From Mycolicibacterium crocinum (GTDB lineage Bacteria > Actinomycetota > Actinomycetes > Mycobacteriales > Mycobacteriaceae), in the NCBI RefSeq assembly GCF_022370635.2, contig NZ_CP092362.2:868001-932000 (forward strand): DNA of 64,000 nucleotides. Reading direction: 5' to 3'. Below, in pieces: positions 63,228 to 64,000 of this stretch. Both the position numbers and the translations under genes were made by a program. Every line of letters starts with the position of its first letter. The first letter of the stretch is position 1. The notes under the pieces were generated by a model. The model was given only the letters and a program-made list of their open reading frames with translations, did no database searches and had not been told where the DNA came from.

Positions 63228-64000
63228 ATGCACATTGCTGTGCGGTCATCTGTTGCCACCGGGGTGGCGCTGGTGGGAGCCGGCGCACTCGCGCTTTCCC
63301 CACTGCAGCCGGTCGCCTCGCCGCTGTCGAACGTCGGGGTTCCCGCCGCCTTCTCCACCGCCGGCGTCGAACTCACCGCCTCCTTCGACCCGGTGACCCC
63401 ATGGGTCGAGGTCTTCACCGCCGCGGCGAGCAACGTGACAGCGATCGGTGAAGACTGGCTGGCCAACCCGCTGCCCGGCCTGCGACAGCTCGCCACCAAT
63501 TGGTTCGGCTACGCCGATACCACGGCGACGGCGCTCGGTGGTGTCGCACAAGGCACCTGGACGTATCTCACCCAGACGGTGCCGGAGTCGGTCAACACCG
63601 CATTGCAGCAGATCGCTGACGGCGACCTGTCCGGTGCGGCATCAACGATCAACAACGCGCTGGGCAGCGCGATCTTTGCGATCGGCCTTCCGCTGTTCCC
63701 GGTGTTGGACATTCCCGGCAAGATCACCGACAACCTCACGGCTGTGGTCAAGGCGGTGACATCGATCAATGCGGCCCTGCCGCTGGTCGTGGGCCTGCTC
63801 GGGCCCATCGAAGGTGGTATCCAAGCCTTCGGTGACAATGCCCAGACGGTGCTCAATGCGGCCTCGGCCGGCGATTACGCCACCGCGTTCAACGCGGCGG
63901 TCAACACGCTTCCGGCGGTTGTCGGCGCCGTGCTCAACGGTTATCAGGACGGCGTCTACCCGGGCCTGCTCTCGGTGCCCACGGATCCGTCCGGCTTCGG
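63228..64000 (+). CDS. Exported mycobacterial protein of unknown function, cut by window end
   Basis: The open frame runs from ATG 63228 to the end, 257 residues so far. It has a signal peptide (VALVGAGALALSPLQPVA) and then Ala/Thr/Asn-rich helical repeats (PWVEVFTAAASNV, ALGGVAQGTWTYLTQTVPE, DYATAFNAAVNTLP). This pattern, with repeated pairs of amphipathic segments, is common in mycobacterial exported proteins related to the large PE/PPE-associated C-terminal families. AGGAG lies 4 bp before the ATG. The complete size and domain are unknown. Confidence 0.82.
   Translation, partial: MHIAVRSSVATGVALVGAGALALSPLQPVASPLSNVGVPAAFSTAGVELTASFDPVTPWVEVFTAAASNVTAIGEDWLANPLPGLRQLATNWFGYADTTATALGGVAQGTWTYLTQTVPESVNTALQQIADGDLSGAASTINNALGSAIFAIGLPLFPVLDIPGKITDNLTAVVKAVTSINAALPLVVGLLGPIEGGIQAFGDNAQTVLNAASAGDYATAFNAAVNTLPAVVGAVLNGYQDGVYPGLLSVPTDPSGF

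Noticed and set aside
1-64000. CRISPR array, tRNA, rRNA or insertion sequence
   Set aside because: No regularly spaced direct repeats, no cloverleaf pattern and no transposase-like protein were found by reading both strands.

Overview
The window is chromosomal DNA from a mycobacterium, most likely a non-tuberculous (Mycolicibacterium-type) species. It has high GC and many GTG starts. Genes are tightly packed with ATGA/GTGA overlaps. The gene order matches the Mycobacterium tuberculosis segment I remember as Rv0477 to Rv0534c: deoC, murB, lprQ, mshA, gpm1, senX3-regX3, ppx2, proC, bS22, serB1, hemA-C-D-B, hemL, ccdA-resB-ccsA and menA. H37Rv equivalences are from memory and gene order, not from a search. 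No rRNA, tRNA, CRISPR array, prophage or insertion sequence was seen.

Region 1 (1-14.9 kb) is conserved core. It holds deoxyribose-phosphate aldolase, a DUF2993 membrane protein, a nitrilase, a methyltransferase, two tandem DUF2505 paralogues, murB, a mycobacterial secreted protein, the L,D-transpeptidase lipoprotein LprQ, an SDR, a ROK regulator, mshA (mycothiol), a YbjN protein, phosphoglycerate mutase and the phosphate-sensing SenX3-RegX3 pair.

Region 2 (15-27.5 kb) is an accessory surface-polysaccharide locus inserted between regX3 and the Rv0495c homologue. Two minus-strand genes (a WcaJ-type phosphoglycosyltransferase and a glycosyltransferase) diverge from a seven-gene plus-strand run: Wzz-like protein, Wzy-like polymerase with a C-terminal co-polymerase-like extension, lipoprotein, FkbM methyltransferase, Wzx flippase, GT4 enzyme and a double GT4 fusion. 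Together they look like a Wzx/Wzy-type assembly line, which is not part of the textbook mycobacterial envelope and is the strongest candidate for an undescribed system.

Region 3 (27.5-44.4 kb) returns to the core: ppx2, proC, an excisionase-like DNA-binding protein, the 33-residue ribosomal protein bS22, an epimerase, an acyltransferase, a MaoC-like protein, serB1, a glutaredoxin, the hemACDB cluster and small membrane proteins.

Region 4 (44.4-54 kb) is accessory. It carries an amidohydrolase, a GPP34/GOLPH3-like protein with a tiny acidic partner, a copper P-type ATPase behind a CsoR-like palindrome, a DUF2236 oxygenase with a TetR regulator, and an ECF sigma factor with a Rieske-domain putative anti-sigma factor. 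The sigma pair diverges from a cupredoxin lipoprotein, a Tat-exported phosphoesterase and a membrane protein, across a mirrored promoter-like inverted repeat. A frameshifted DUF385 gene ends the block.

Region 5 (54-64 kb) has hemL, a histidine phosphatase, the System II cytochrome c maturation operon, a MinD-like ATPase, small membrane proteins, menA, a 0.6 kb intergenic stretch and the start of a mycobacterial secreted protein cut by the window edge.
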